Assembly: GCA_933207985.1 (NCBI GenBank) | Contig: OW240917.1 | Coordinates: 113,070,042-113,134,041, forward strand | DNA length: 64,000 nucleotides | Reading direction: 5' to 3' | Source: Pelobates cultripes | Taxonomy: Eukaryota; Chordata; Amphibia; Anura; Pelobatidae | Shown here: piece by piece, positions 45,084 to 55,693 of the stretch | How the letters are laid out: every line of letters begins with the position of its first letter | Numbering within the stretch: the stretch's first letter is position 1 | Notes under the pieces: generated by a model | Told to the model about the DNA's origin: nothing | Seen by the model: the letters and a program-made list of their open reading frames with translations, nothing else | Databases searched by the model: none | Translations under genes and position numbers: made by a program

Positions 45084-46016
45084 TTGGTGCTCATTGTTGT
45101 ACCACAGATCTGCAGAAAAAACTGGTCTTGTACAACAATGGGCACCAAATTTGCCCCCAGTTATGCCAATCTTTTTATGGCATATTGGGAAGAACATTTT
45201 GTTTCCAGCGGACATGACTGGGTGGCAAATTTGGTGTCCTACCGCAGATATATCGACGATATATTTTTTATTTGGATGGGAGACAACCAAGAACTTACCA
45301 ACTTTTTACAGTTTCTTAATAACAACGATTGGGGCATCAAACTTACTTGCAATACGAGCCACACAGAAATTAACTTTTTGGATTTAAACATATATATTGA
45401 AAATTCGAATATTTGTACAAAAAACTATTTTAAACCGGTGGACACTAATAGTTATATTGATAGAACCAGTTGTCATCATACTCCTTGGCTCGTTAATGCA
45501 CCGAGAGGACAGTTTAAGAGATTAAGGAGAGACTGCACAGATACACAAGTATACACAGAACAATCAAAGTATTTAATGAATCAATTTTTAGAGAAAGGTT
45601 ACGAGGAAACTAAATTAAAAAAAGACTTGGAAGATATAAAACTTTTAGAAAGAAAACAACTTTTAAAATATAAATCCAAGAATAACCCTCAAAGAAATGA
45701 GGACATTCCTTTTATATGTAGATATAACGGAAATACTAAAAAAATTCAAAACGCCATAAAAAAACATTGGCATATCTTGAGAGATGATCCAATTCTAAAA
45801 GCTATTTTACCTCCAAAACCTAAAATTATATATAGAGGAACTAAGGGTTTACAAAACATTTTGGTTAGGAGCAGTTTAGATGTTACCAAACCAGACCATT
45901 TTTTTGAACAACCTTGTAGGTTTTTATGGTTGTGGGGAATGTCTACCATGCAGGGCAACGAAAAGCAAAAAAAGACACCTTTTGGACATAAGCGAACTAG
46001 TAGGCCAACAGTATAA
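45084..46016 (+). pseudogene. Penelope reverse transcriptase, C-terminal half
   Basis: A 310-codon frame whose first 20 or so residues are probably junk. Residues from about 20: GTKFAPSYANLFMAYWE (RT motif 4-5 region of Penelope elements), then YRRYIDDIFFIW with the YxDD catalytic Asp pair. EINFLDLNI, the thumb-like NYFKPVDTNSYI and a charged linker follow. Near the end it loses frame around 45900, where WGMSTMQGNEK replaces the CGxCxxC-type block found in the frame at 45880. Penelope RTs are telomerase-related and prime on chromosomal DNA. Confidence 0.85.
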
Positions 46017-46608
46017 GATAAAAGAACATATTACATGTCATTCTAAAGGAATTATTTATGTCCTAAGATGTCCCTGCAATCTACTATATATAGGAAGAAC
46101 AATACGACCCCTCCATACAAGAATTGCAGAGCATGTACGGAATATCAGAAAAGGCCTAGAAACGCATTCTGTTTCACAGCACTTCAAAATGACCCATAAC
46201 CAAGACCCTACAGGCCTCCTATTTTGTGCAATAAAATTAGTAATTAAACATTGGAGAGGAGGAGATTATATGAATAAACTAGGGAAGGAGGAAATGAAAT
46301 TCATTTTTAATTTTAACACCCTGATACCTAATGGGTTAAATTCTGATTTTGAGATTTGCCATTTCCTCAAAAAATTATTCTGCTTATATGTTACACAATG
46401 GGCTAGCTGCTACTTTTGGCACTTACACCTAAGTATAGGTATTAAAGATTATTGCAATTTGCACCTTTATATATGGTGTCTATGTTTTTTATGTATGGGA
46501 TTTGGTCTTTTACACTTAGGATGTATTACATTATCAATTTTTCACTTATGTTTGATGTTCTTATTTTATCGATGTTTCCTAGTTTTACATATTGATCATT
46601 ACTTTTAA
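45880..46608 (+). pseudogene. Penelope GIY-YIG endonuclease domain
   Basis: CGECLPCRATKS is the Cys-pair block that precedes the nuclease in Penelope elements. GIIYVLRCPCNLLYIGRTIRPLHTRIAEH carries the GIY-YIG signature with its Arg, and HVRNIRKG and SQHFKMTHN follow. The domain ends near residue 165 with NSDFEICHFL, the normal C-terminus, while the frame stays open to 46608 into hydrophobic non-coding translation. The nuclease nicks target DNA for insertion. The catalytic blocks look undamaged; the break from the RT frame lies near 45900. Confidence 0.85.
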
Positions 46609-46945
46609 TGGTTCTTATTTTTTCTTATTAGCTTTATATTTTATATTATTGTGTACACTTGGAATATTTATATAAGATAAATATTCACCTCCTTTAGAGA
46701 TAGAATACTCATATGTTCCACAAGTGAATATATATGAAATGAAAAGGAAGCCAGGTTTAAATTTGGACTATATGCATATGCGAATAAAGTTTTTTCAAGG
46801 AGTGGAACGCATATGCGTTCCAATATCGGAGCGATCTGAAAACCGGAAATACGTTGAAAACAGAAACCGGAAGTGACGACGAAATACGGAACCCGGAAGA
46901 AGAGGTCACACAACAGACGCCCGGTATTCCCTCATTAGAGAGGGG

Positions 46946-46954
46946 TATAAAAGA
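46946..46954 (+). promoter_or_regulatory. TATA box in the Penelope LTR-like region
   Basis: TATAAAAGA, 35 bases before the start of the hammerhead-like fold. A transcript starting at the usual distance would begin right at or just before helix I. Confidence 0.55.
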
Positions 46955-46980
46955 ACGAACGTTTGAAAGCATATATCAGG

Positions 46981-47023
46981 AGCAACTGAGGAAGCCTAAT
47001 TATTAGGCGAAACGCGTCTTGCT
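46981..47023 (+). ncRNA. Hammerhead-ribozyme-like motif of Penelope element 1
   Basis: AGCAA (helix I), CTGAGGA core, a perfect helix II GCCTAA-TTA-TTAGGC preceded by one extra A, GAAA, a minimal helix III (CGCG), GTC cleavage triplet, then TTGCT pairing with AGCAA over five bases. The hammerhead core is complete apart from the extra A between core and helix II. Penelope-like elements are known to carry hammerheads with very short helix III. Position after a TATA box supports a role at the transcript 5' end. Confidence 0.65.
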
Positions 47024-47560
47024 ATCCCAGAGTGGACTACTTCAATATCTCTATCACATTGAGTGATTTATTTATTTTTTTTAAAGTTTTTATTTCATTT
47101 CTTTGTATTTTAAATTTATTTGTATTTTATGTATACCCCCTTTTTTTATTAAAAGAAGAATTACCTTTGACCGGAATGGTGATGGTCTCTTCTTCAGATT
47201 AACATCAAGGGATACAGATACAGCTGCTGCACAGAGAGGGAGTGGGAACCCTTATAATTATTCCACAGGCGTTTAAATTGAGCCATTTTCTTTTGGCTCT
47301 CCTTTTGTGAGTACCGAATCATATATTATACATGAAACTACTTATGTACTTTACAATACTACACTAGATTTTGTCATATCTTTCTGTCGTTACAGTTCTC
47401 ATTTAAATTACATTTCATTTTGCATCAACGAACCAAGATACTCCACCTGTTTGTATGTATTTATGTGCTTTGATTTTATGTGGATAGAGAGGTTGCCACA
47501 TAGGTGTTTTTGAGCTACTTGGTTGTTGTTGGGGTCACTTGCTGAAACTCTGTATCCGCA

Positions 47561-47857
47561 TTACATTGTAGCTGCAGCATTCATTACAGACTGTAGCGGG
47601 GCAATACGACTTTTGGGGAGACCAATCAGGAGGAGGTTACAGTAATCTATGCGGGAAATTACTAGAGCATGGACAAGCTCATTGGTCGCATCTTGCGTAA
47701 GAAAGGGGCGGATACAGGCTATGTTTTTGAGTTGGAACCTACAGGATTTGGCAACAAACTGGATGTGAGGCTCAAAGGTGAGGCTAGAGTCAAGTATGAT
47801 GCCAAGACAGCGTGCTTGCAAGGATGGACTTATACAAGTCAAAACATAAGAAAACAT
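47561..47857 (-). pseudogene. L2-like LINE fragment, RT C-terminal region
   Basis: A 98-codon minus-strand frame with ARCLGIILDSSLTFEPHI, RPFLTQDATNELVHALVISRIDYCN and LQSVMNAAATM, homologous to the block SRLDYCN...LQSIMNVVARL of the L2 copy at 31.6-32.1 kb. Only about 300 bases remain; both ends are cut. Confidence 0.8.
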
Positions 47858-47939
47858 CCGCCATACCCAACATCAGGATTTTCATAATAGAGGGTAGTCA
47901 GTCTCCTACTTTGGTACTATAAATGCTTTGCCTATATAC

Positions 47940-49095
47940 TATCCTCGTTGAACCTCATCTCTGTGTTCAACACTATCCAAGATGTACATCACCTACCTAA
48001 ACATTCGTTAGCAGCACGCATTTCCATCATTAAAAAAGAGGGAAAGAACGGAGAACACTGTGGGAATTATCGGCCTATATCTCTGCTTAACTGTGATTTG
48101 AATCTTATAGTAAAGATGTTGGCCACCTGACACATATACCCTCGCTGGCACACTCAGAACAGTTGGGGTTCATGCGGGGATGCAATGCACACAACAACAC
48201 CATCTGGGCCCACATGCTCATGCATGGGAGACATGGGGTACCTGTAGACCTTCTCTTGCTGTCTATAGATGCAGAGAAGGCCTTCTACAGGGTTCGGTGG
48301 GAATACCTATTCTAGATGCTGGCTTACTTGGGATTAGTGCATCATCTGAGGAGGTGAATAGAGGCGCTATACAGGGATGTCCTTAGTCCCTGCTGCTCTT
48401 CATCCTTGCCCTTGAAACATTTTTAATGACTATCAGAAACAACCCAGACATGATGGGAATAGTGACGGAGGGAATTCTCCTTCCCTGACTGCCCACGGTA
48501 GGATTTTGGGGGGTTGCTAATCCCGGTACACATGAGATACCCTGTATGTCTGGTGAATGGCCTTGGTGGGGTGTAGCCTCAGTGAGGAATGTCCCTTCTT
48601 TCCTACACTCCAAGTATAGATAGCGGGTTAGCTACATCCATACACTGCCCCAGGCTCCTGCACTCATACGTGACCTCACCTTGTTTGAGCGTACATGTCT
48701 CGATCCAAAACCATGGAATCTCCTTTCTGTGTTCCTTTCTGCAGACTCAGACCCCTATTGAAACCCTGGGATGTATGGGCAAATGGGAGACTGCTGTTAG
48801 ACAGACCTTTAGTGATAATGAATGGGAAAAGATTTGCTACCTGACCCCTCTTTGCTCGACTATCAGACTCGGGAGATGGCTTATAAATTACTCACTCACT
48901 GGTATTCTACTTCTAAGTACCTAGTACCTAAGTAGTCAGGAAATGGACCAGGGACACTCTGGGCTCTCTTGGAGGTGCGGGGATAAGTTTGGCAAGCTCT
49001 ATCAAATGGTGGGAGTGCTGGCTAATCTAGCCCTTCTGGAGAAATTGTTGGAGAAGTTTTCTTACACCCTATCTCCTTTTGAGCTGGCTCTTAAA
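47940..49095 (+). pseudogene. L1/Tx1-type LINE fragment, heavily decayed
   Basis: Plus-strand translation in shifting frames gives ISIIKKEGKNGEHCGNYRPISLLN (RT motif 1-2) at 47948-48130, SIDAEKAF in another frame near 48265, and a CWRCGD...WWECW C-terminal block near 48975-49020. These match, in order, the L1/Tx1 element at 53.9-59.1 kb (YRPISLLNCD, DAEKAFDRLNW, CWRC...WWTC). The FADD-type catalytic block is not visible; part of the RT palm is deleted. The right end abuts the Penelope element 2 repeat at 49096. Confidence 0.7.
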
Positions 49096-49160
49096 AACTG
49101 AAGGCTTAGAAGGTGGAACCACCGGTAAAGCCTAAAGTTTTTATTGTTCTTTGGTGATTA
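49096..49160 (+). repeat. Direct repeat flanking Penelope element 2, left copy
   Basis: ACTGAAGGCTTAGAAGGTGG and TAAAGCCTAAAGTTTTTATT are shared with 53453-53512. The repeat contains a hairpin (GGCTT...AAGCC enclosing GGTGG-AA-CCACC). It may be the shared part of Penelope LTR-like ends. Confidence 0.7.
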
Positions 49161-49339
49161 TCTATGTGTGGTGGGTTTTAAGGAGTACCCACAGAGTGTA
49201 TACAGCAGCTAATATTTACTTTTCAACGTATACGTTTAAATCATACAGCGCCACCTGTTCTACATCTTTTGTGTATATATTCCATTCTGTTGTGTATCTA
49301 ACTCCTTGTTGGTGTGGAGGCAGCTAAACATTTCCCTTT

Positions 49340-50830
49340 TTGAAAGGAGAAAAAAAATATTGCACAAACATAGACACTATGTTTGACACCCCTACTTTAA
49401 TTCAAAATCCTCAAACCCAGACAGATACGTGCGACCTCAGAGAATGTCAGTATAAACTAACAAAATCTATGAATCAGGAGGTTCGCATAACTTGGGAAGT
49501 AGCCACTTTAGAGAATTTTTTAAAAGAAAAAAAATCACCCCTAGAGGTTTGAGATACAATAAATATCCTACCTTTGATAAAGGGGAGGAAGATTTTATGG
49601 AGGAATGGCAGGAGATGTTAGAAACCTTCTCTTTTACAACTATGAAAATGATCATTAAGAGAAGGAAAACCAACTTACTAAAACTAGATTAAGATATAAA
49701 TGAGACCCAAAATTTACTCCTAAATCACACATGCCCTGAGGAATATGAAACGATTACAAAAACTATTCAGAAACAAATAGAGAAAACTGAGACAGAAACC
49801 ATTAACATAAAAAGTAAAAAATACAAAAGGGATAGATATGACTATGATAACAATCAAGTAACTACCTATGCCACTAAAAACAATCATATAGATACACAAA
49901 CACATGTAAACTCAAGGTATCACCACAACAGAGGCTACTCTAAATACCAACCAACAAAAAGTTATTCAAATGTAGTAAGACAGGGTAACCAACACAACAG
50001 GAACAGGACACGTTCCCGTCAGAGATGAGAGGATTCACCATATGGGAGGTACCATTCAAATGTTAGATCACCTCATACACGATTTCCTATACAACAATAA
50101 AAACCTATAAGATCCACACAGACACAGGATCAAGAGAGAAATGATTTAGAAAGGAGAGGAAGAGAAAGGTCACCAATTCTTACAAGAAATAGAAAGGAAA
50201 CTCAAAAGAATTATGTCACCACTACAAATAGATTCAACATCCTATCAGATAGACATAAACAGGATGATTTTTTTCAGGAGGGACGTCAAAAAGGCAAATA
50301 CAAAGCAGCCCAAACTAAATCGATTATTTTTAATTTAACAGGAAATTCTATACCACAGGCACAACAAAAGATTTTAAACAAGGGACTGAAATTTGTACCA
50401 ACACAACCATTAAATAAGTTTGAAGTATTTATAGATCTAAATAGATATGAGACAATTATGCCTAAAAAAATGCTTTATGAGAACAGAGACCAGTGCACCA
50501 AACTACTGCTTCAAAATACATTCACACTGACCTTAAAGCAAAATCTACTTTCTTTCCTAATAATTTCATATCCAAGGAATGATTACTTTTGAGAAATCAG
50601 TAATGCAAGACATAAATCAAATCAAACTTAAAAATAAGAAACATATGAATTTGAGCAAAGAGGAATGGTTAGTTTTAAAAACACTACAGAAAGATAAAAA
50701 CAGGGTCATCAAACCAGCAGACAAAGGGGGCGGAATTGTTATCATGAAAACAGAGGATTACCTACAATTGGGCCTCAGATTGGTAGAAGACACTATAACA
50801 TATCAAACTATCTGGAGACCCCACATTTAA
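49340..50830 (+). pseudogene. Penelope N-terminal region, broken
   Basis: Frame 49492-49692 contains PRGLRYNKYPTFDKGEEDFMEEW, followed by several hundred bases with Lys/Asn-rich sequence and stops. The frame 50579-50830 has KEEWLVLKTLQKDKNRVIKPADKGGGIVIMKTEDYL, the conserved block just upstream of RT motif 1 in Penelope elements. The frame breaks near 50815-50830, where a stop precedes the RT frame at 50882. Confidence 0.7.
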
Positions 50831-50881
50831 CATTAAAAAGAAGTTTGATAACTTATTACTCAAAGGAAAAAAACTGAAATA

Positions 50882-51514
50882 TTGAATGAAAAGGAATATA
50901 GATATCTCAATATCACCAAACCAAAGATCCCTGTCTTTTATCATCTCCCCAAAATCCATAAAAACCTAACCAACCCTCCAGGTAGACCGATAGTCTCTGG
51001 GATAGATTCTGTATACAGTAGGCTATCGGAATATCTGGATAAATGTCTACAACCCATTGTTCAAAAAACTCCAGACTATCTTACAGATACATTAAACATT
51101 ATACAAACATTACAAGATATACAATGGGAATCAAATTACATTCTAGTAACTGCGGATGTCAGTTCCCTTTATACTATCATTTCACATGCAAAGGGTTTAG
51201 AGGCAGAGGAATTCTTCCTTAAGAAGGATAACATCTATCCAGAGGAACAAATACATTTTATTATGGAAGGAATAGAACTTATCCTTCAAAACAACTGTTT
51301 TTGGTTTAACAATAAGTTTTCCTTGCAAAAAGTCGGTAACGCTATGGGGACCAGGTTCGCTCCAAGCTACGCCAATTTATTTATGGCATACTGGGAGGCA
51401 CAATATATCAATAATAACCCAGACTGGGGAGTGAAACTGGTCTCCTATAAGCGGGACATAGACAATATATTTTTAATTTGGAATGGTTCAGTGGATCTTT
51501 TAAAACATTTTTAA
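50882..51514 (+). pseudogene. Penelope reverse transcriptase with altered active site
   Basis: A 210-codon frame: PVFYHLPKIHKNLTNPPGRPIVSGI (motif 1-2), YILVTADVSSLYT (first catalytic Asp), VGNAMGTRFAPSYANLFMAYWE and YKRDIDNIFLIW. The last is the catalytic block, normally YxDD; here the second Asp is Asn, so the enzyme would be inactive. The frame stops at 51514, and sequence resumes in other frames as NYFKPVD-type thumb at 51622 before the gap. Confidence 0.85.
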
Positions 51515-51621
51515 TGTTTTTAAATACGAACAATTGGGGTGTTATATTAACCACGGAATATATTACAGAAAGTGTAAATTTTTTAGATTGAACTATTTTT
51601 ATAGAAAATATTTGTATTAAA

Positions 51622-51856
51622 ATGAAAACTTATTTTAAACCGGTAGATGTGAACAATTACATCTACCTAAACAGTTGCCATTTTTCTCCGTGGCTAAAGA
51701 ACATTCCAAAAGCACAGCTAATGAGAATTCGTAGGAACTATACTGACAAAAGCACTTTTGAGACCCAAGCCATTAAAATTAAAAAAGACTTTATGGAAAA
51801 GGGGTATGAAGAAATCTCCCTTCTAAATACTATAAAAGAAGTAAAGACCATGGAGA
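51622..51856 (+). pseudogene. Penelope RT thumb region, cut by assembly gap
   Basis: The frame contains KTYFKPVDVNNYIYLNSCHFSPWLKNIPKAQ, parallel to NYFKPVDTNSYI in element 1, then charged linker sequence until the run of N begins at 51857. Confidence 0.75.
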
Positions 51857-52224
51857 NNNNNNNNNNNNNNNNNNNNNNNNNNNNNNNNNNNNNNNNNNNN
51901 NNNNNNNNNNNNNNNNNNNNNNNNNNNNNNNNNNNNNNNNNNNNNNNNNNNNNNNNNNNNNNNNNNNNNNNNNNNNNNNNNNNNNNNNNNNNNNNNNNNN
52001 NNNNNNNNNNNNNNNNNNNNNNNNNNNNNNNNNNNNNNNNNNNNNNNNNNNNNNNNNNNNNNNNNNNNNNNNNNNNNNNNNNNNNNNNNNNNNNNNNNNN
52101 NNNNNNNNNNNNNNNNNNNNNNNNNNNNNNNNNNNNNNNNNNNNNNNNNNNNNNNNNNNNNNNNNNNNNNNNNNNNNNNNNNNNNNNNNNNNNNNNNNNN
52201 NNNNNNNNNNNNNNNNNNNNNNNN
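51857..52224. other. Assembly gap (368 N)
   Basis: Unresolved bases inside the linker between the RT and endonuclease of Penelope element 2. The true length is unknown. Confidence 0.99.
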
Positions 52225-52770
52225 GACTTGTATATAGAGGAGCCCCCAATTTAAGACAAAAATTGGTTCACAATCATATAAAAGACAATACATCTACCCC
52301 CTTCTTTCAAAAATAAGTTTTTTTTGGCTGTGGGCAATGTTTAGCCTGCAGGAATACGAAAAGTACTAAAAGACATATTACAGAATTCTATGACCCAAAG
52401 GGGGAAAAGAAATATAAAATACGTCAAATGATCACATGCTTCTCTAAAAGGGTAATATATATATTAAAATGTTCATGCAACCTCTTTTATGTAGGCAGAA
52501 CTAAACACCCTCTACAAGTAAAAATAAATGAACACATACAAAACATTAAAAAAGGCTATGACAAACAGTTTCAGAGCATTTTAATTTAGTACATAATGAT
52601 CCTCAATTTTTAGATTTTATGGCAATTTAAAAGGTTACATTAAACTGGCGAGGGGATGACAAAATAAGAAAATTAGGACAAATTGAAAATAAATGCATTT
52701 TCAATTTAAACACTTTAGCTCCTTTAGGACTGAATGCAGATTTCAAACTATGTCACTTCTTATAATCCAA
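52225..52770 (+). pseudogene. Penelope GIY-YIG endonuclease, decayed
   Basis: After the gap: LVYRGAPNLRQKLVHNHI, then a stop near 52315, CGQCLACRNTKS, VIYILKCSCNLFYVGRTKHPLQVKI and EHIQNIKKGYDKQ. These parallel element 1 block by block. Frame breaks lie near 52570-52640. Both the Cys block and GIY-YIG signature are visible, so assignment is secure although the protein is dead. Confidence 0.8.
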
Positions 52771-52880
52771 TGTGGAGTCATACTTTTTAAATACACTTAT
52801 CACAATCTATCCTTTTCCTTCACCTTTTTTTTAGCTCCAAGTGGATTTATATTTTAGACCACAAACATTTGCACTATACT

Positions 52881-52920
<40 letters not shown>

Positions 52921-53452
52921 TGCAATAAATTTCCCCATTTTTAACTATTCAACTGCATCCTGCACAAGTGATTCCAGGGAAGCGGCAGTGTCACCCCACA
53001 AATTGACACTAGGTTTACATACTTAGAGCCAGTTATCAAACGGCTGTAAAAAAGGTGAGCATTTTTAACTTTATTCATGTGGATATAATTACTATCTAAA
53101 ATGCTACACTTAGTTTGAAATATCTGTGTCTTTTACATAAGTTGTGGAGAGGAACATGCACACTTTTCCTTGGAGAGAGGGGTCGTGTGATCTACCCAAA
53201 AAGACACAGACGCTTGGAAGTTTAGAGCCTAAAAACTTGAAAAGGCTCTAAAAAATGTGAGTTTATATACATTTGTAACTCACTAAATTTCTTGCCACAT
53301 CACTTAATATACTGCACAATTATTTGTATATATTGTTTTCTGTTTTTCTCTATATGTACATTACACTAAGGAATAACATAGAGGGTAAGTGTTTTTGAAT
53401 ATTTTGGAAAACACACTTACTTCACATCTAATACAGCACCACACTCTTAAAA

Positions 53453-53512
53453 AATGAAGGCTTAGAAGGTGGAAACACCTTTAAAGCCTAAAGTTTTTAT
53501 TGTTCTTTGGTA
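53453..53512 (+). repeat. Direct repeat flanking Penelope element 2, right copy
   Basis: Matches 49096-49160 with a few changes (GGAAACACCTTT for GGAACCACCGGT). Confidence 0.7.
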
Positions 53513-53534
53513 AGTCTCTACATTTACCTGTCAC

Positions 53535-53840
53535 AGCACTCTGATTGGTTGGTTTGAAATCCACCAATCAGAGTGCTCTGTCTCATTTTACACAGCGTGG
53601 GAAAGTTCTTTGGAATTTTCCCACGATGTGTAATTTGACTCATAACTCTCTGATTGGTTACTTAATCCACCAATCAGTTGAGTTATGAGTCAAATTACAC
53701 AGCGTGGGAAAATTCCAAACCTGTCAGTCTCTTCATTTACCTGTCAGATCACTCTGATGGGATGGCTTAAATCCACCAATCAGAGTGCTCTGAGCCTAAT
53801 TGCAAAGCGGGGCAAGGCTTTATAAGCCTTCCCCCGCCAT
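53535..53840. repeat. Array of CCAAT-bearing hairpins
   Basis: Hairpin A: AGCACTCTGATTGGT (53535-53549) with ACCAATCAGAGTGCT (53563-53577). Hairpin B: 53588-53608 with 53613-53633 (21 bases, two mismatches) around GCGTGGGAAA. Hairpin C: 53628-53648 with 53680-53700, 21 perfect bases, enclosing a second ATTGGT/ACCAAT pair. A weaker fourth copy lies at 53748-53795, then AAGGCTT-TAT-AAGCCTT at 53814-53830. B and C share bases, so the block alternates between competing folds. Confidence 0.75.
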
Positions 53841-53882
53841 GCAGAGCTCAGTCTGCGCGGAGCCCTCGCTGGGTGAAGATGG
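53841..53882. other. GC-rich spacer before the L1 tail
   Basis: A short GC-rich stretch (CTCAGTCTGCGCGGAGCCC) follows TTTATAAGCC, a promoter-like order. It is cut by the poly-T (L1 poly-A on minus) at about 53883. Confidence 0.4.
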
Positions 53883-54236
53883 ATTTTTTTTTTGCGCTCA
53901 TTTTTCATTTTTTTATTTATATTTTATTGAAGGTTTTACATTCATATTGAATATAGATGCACGTACATCCAAGATTGTCATTTGGAGTCATACAATTGGA
54001 CATAACAATAGTAGAGTAAAACAGCAAGTTTGAAACAGATAACAGGTAACAGGTCAACACTATTGACATTTAATTGAAATGTAATTGGTGTGTGTGTGTC
54101 ACTTGGTCGGGTGGTTTAAAGGTCGGATGGGTAAGAGGGTCGATAGGGCCGATAAGTAGGGCTACTCAGGGAGGATCTCTTTTGGCAAACAGCCAGAAGT
54201 AATTTTGCTGCTATTGTTAGCACTTAGTAATAATTG

Positions 54237-55154
54237 TCATGGAGCCCATGTAATCATAAATTTCTTAGCTTTAGTCGTCGAGTCTAATGACATGCGTTCA
54301 TACACATAAAATTGCTGGATCTTGTCTTTAAGTTGAGTAGGAGATAGGCACACTGAAGTTTTCCAGTGTGCAGCTATTAAGTTGCGGGCCACTAGTATTG
54401 TAAGAGCTATTAATTGGTGGTATGGATAGTGGGTGTCTACGTCAAATAGCAGTAAGAGACAAGTAGTGAAAGTCATTGGGAATCTATGTATTCCCATTAG
54501 CTCCAGCAGTGATTGGACTTCTGTCCACAGTGGACGAATCTCATCGCATGTCCACCACACATGGAGCATATTTCCCTCTTCTTTGATACACCTCCAACAT
54601 AATGGAGATGACGCTGGGTATATCTTATTCAATTTGTGGGGTGTCAAATACCAGTGATAGAGAAGTTTCCTGTGTGCTTCTATATGTGTATAGCATCTAG
54701 TCCATTTTGATAGGTGGTTAAGCGCTTTCAGCCATTTGGTTTCTGTTAGTGTAACTCCACTGTCTCTTTCCCAATGAGATCTACAGGGTTCTGGTTTTAC
54801 AGGTTGTAATTCTAGTCCCGCTTTGTAGCATAGGGACAAGGTCTTTGGTTTAGTTGGTGTTGCTATGCATCTCTGCAATATTAATTGCGGGTTGAGGACG
54901 AGCAGGGGGTTGAATGTTTTAGTGGTGTTAGTGTGGATATGTGATAGAAGGGTGAGGCCCCATATCCTCTGAAGATTCTGGAAAGATTTTATTGTTTGTC
55001 CTTCTAGTAGGTGGTGTATGTGTGTAATGCCCAGTGCTTTCCAATTGTCTAATGACCCTATTGGGGATATGTGTTTGATCACCTCTATTGGTGCCTTAGG
55101 ATGTATCTTATCTCTATAGCCAAGCTTGTGTAGGAAGTCATTCCATACATGCAA
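54237..55154 (-). pseudogene. L1/Tx1 ORF2 C-terminal region
   Basis: A 305-codon minus-strand frame. It carries the region downstream of the thumb, including WLKALNHLSKWTRC, and the Cys-rich CWRCIKEEGNMLHVWWTC block, a conserved zinc-knuckle-like motif at the C-terminus of L1/Tx1 ORF2. It ends naturally at MITWAP. It is the longest undamaged part of the element. The first Met is internal; upstream sequence belongs to the same ORF2 but in broken frames. Confidence 0.85.
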
Positions 55155-55693
55155 AGTTAGTTGCGTAGTGGGGAGTAGATCTCATTCTGTAGTGCGAAGG
55201 GATTTAGGTGTCCACATTTATTCAGTCATTGAGTAGTTCGTAAAATAGGCCCTTTCTAGATCTACCCACTGTGTCTGTCCTTCAGGTGTGTGTAGGGTTA
55301 CGCTTGCGGCTAGTAATGAAGCTTGAAGGTATAGTCGAATGTTTGGTAAGCCCACCACACCCATAGCAGGAGATTTCTGTAGTAGGGCGAGTGGTAGTCT
55401 CATTTTTTACCTCCCCATATGAAGGAGCTACAAAACGATTGTAGGGTTTTATACCATGAGTTGTGATTATAACTAGTAGCATGCAAAATATATATAGTAT
55501 GCGCTGGAGGGTAATCATTTTAAAAGGCATTGATTTTACCTAGCCAGGAGAGGTGTGTGTTTTTCCATTTTTGAGCATCAGTTTTACACATTTGGATTAA
55601 AGGAGTGTAATTGAATTTTGCTATGCCCGCTAGGGAGGGGGTGATTTTAATTTCCAAATATGTGAGGGAGGAGGACCTCCAATCAAAGGGGTG

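Larger units (their letters stand above)
45095..47520 (+). mobile_element. Penelope-like element 1, 5'-truncated
   Basis: Plus strand: the C-terminal half of a Penelope reverse transcriptase, a linker, a GIY-YIG endonuclease, then an LTR-like 3' region with CRE/E-box-rich sequence, a TATA box (46946) and a hammerhead-like motif (46981-47023). The first recognisable residues lie near 45120, so half of the RT is missing, as is common for these elements. The 3' limit is approximate. An L2 fragment lies at 47561. Confidence 0.85.
49096..53513 (+). mobile_element. Penelope-like element 2, longer but more decayed, with assembly gap
   Basis: An N-terminal region (49340-50830), RT (50882-51514, continued 51600-51856), an N gap (51857-52224) and a GIY-YIG region (about 52300-52760) follow in Penelope order. 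A direct repeat of about 60 bases, AAACTGAAGGCTTAGAAGG..., stands at 49096-49160 and 53453-53512, probably LTR-like ends. Stops and shifts are frequent. The last kilobase before 53450 includes a (TA)n run at about 52883-52919. Confidence 0.8.

Noticed and set aside
49096..53512. Hammerhead-like reading of the 60-base direct repeat
   Set aside because: CTGAAGG is present but the GAAA and GTC parts of the core are absent.
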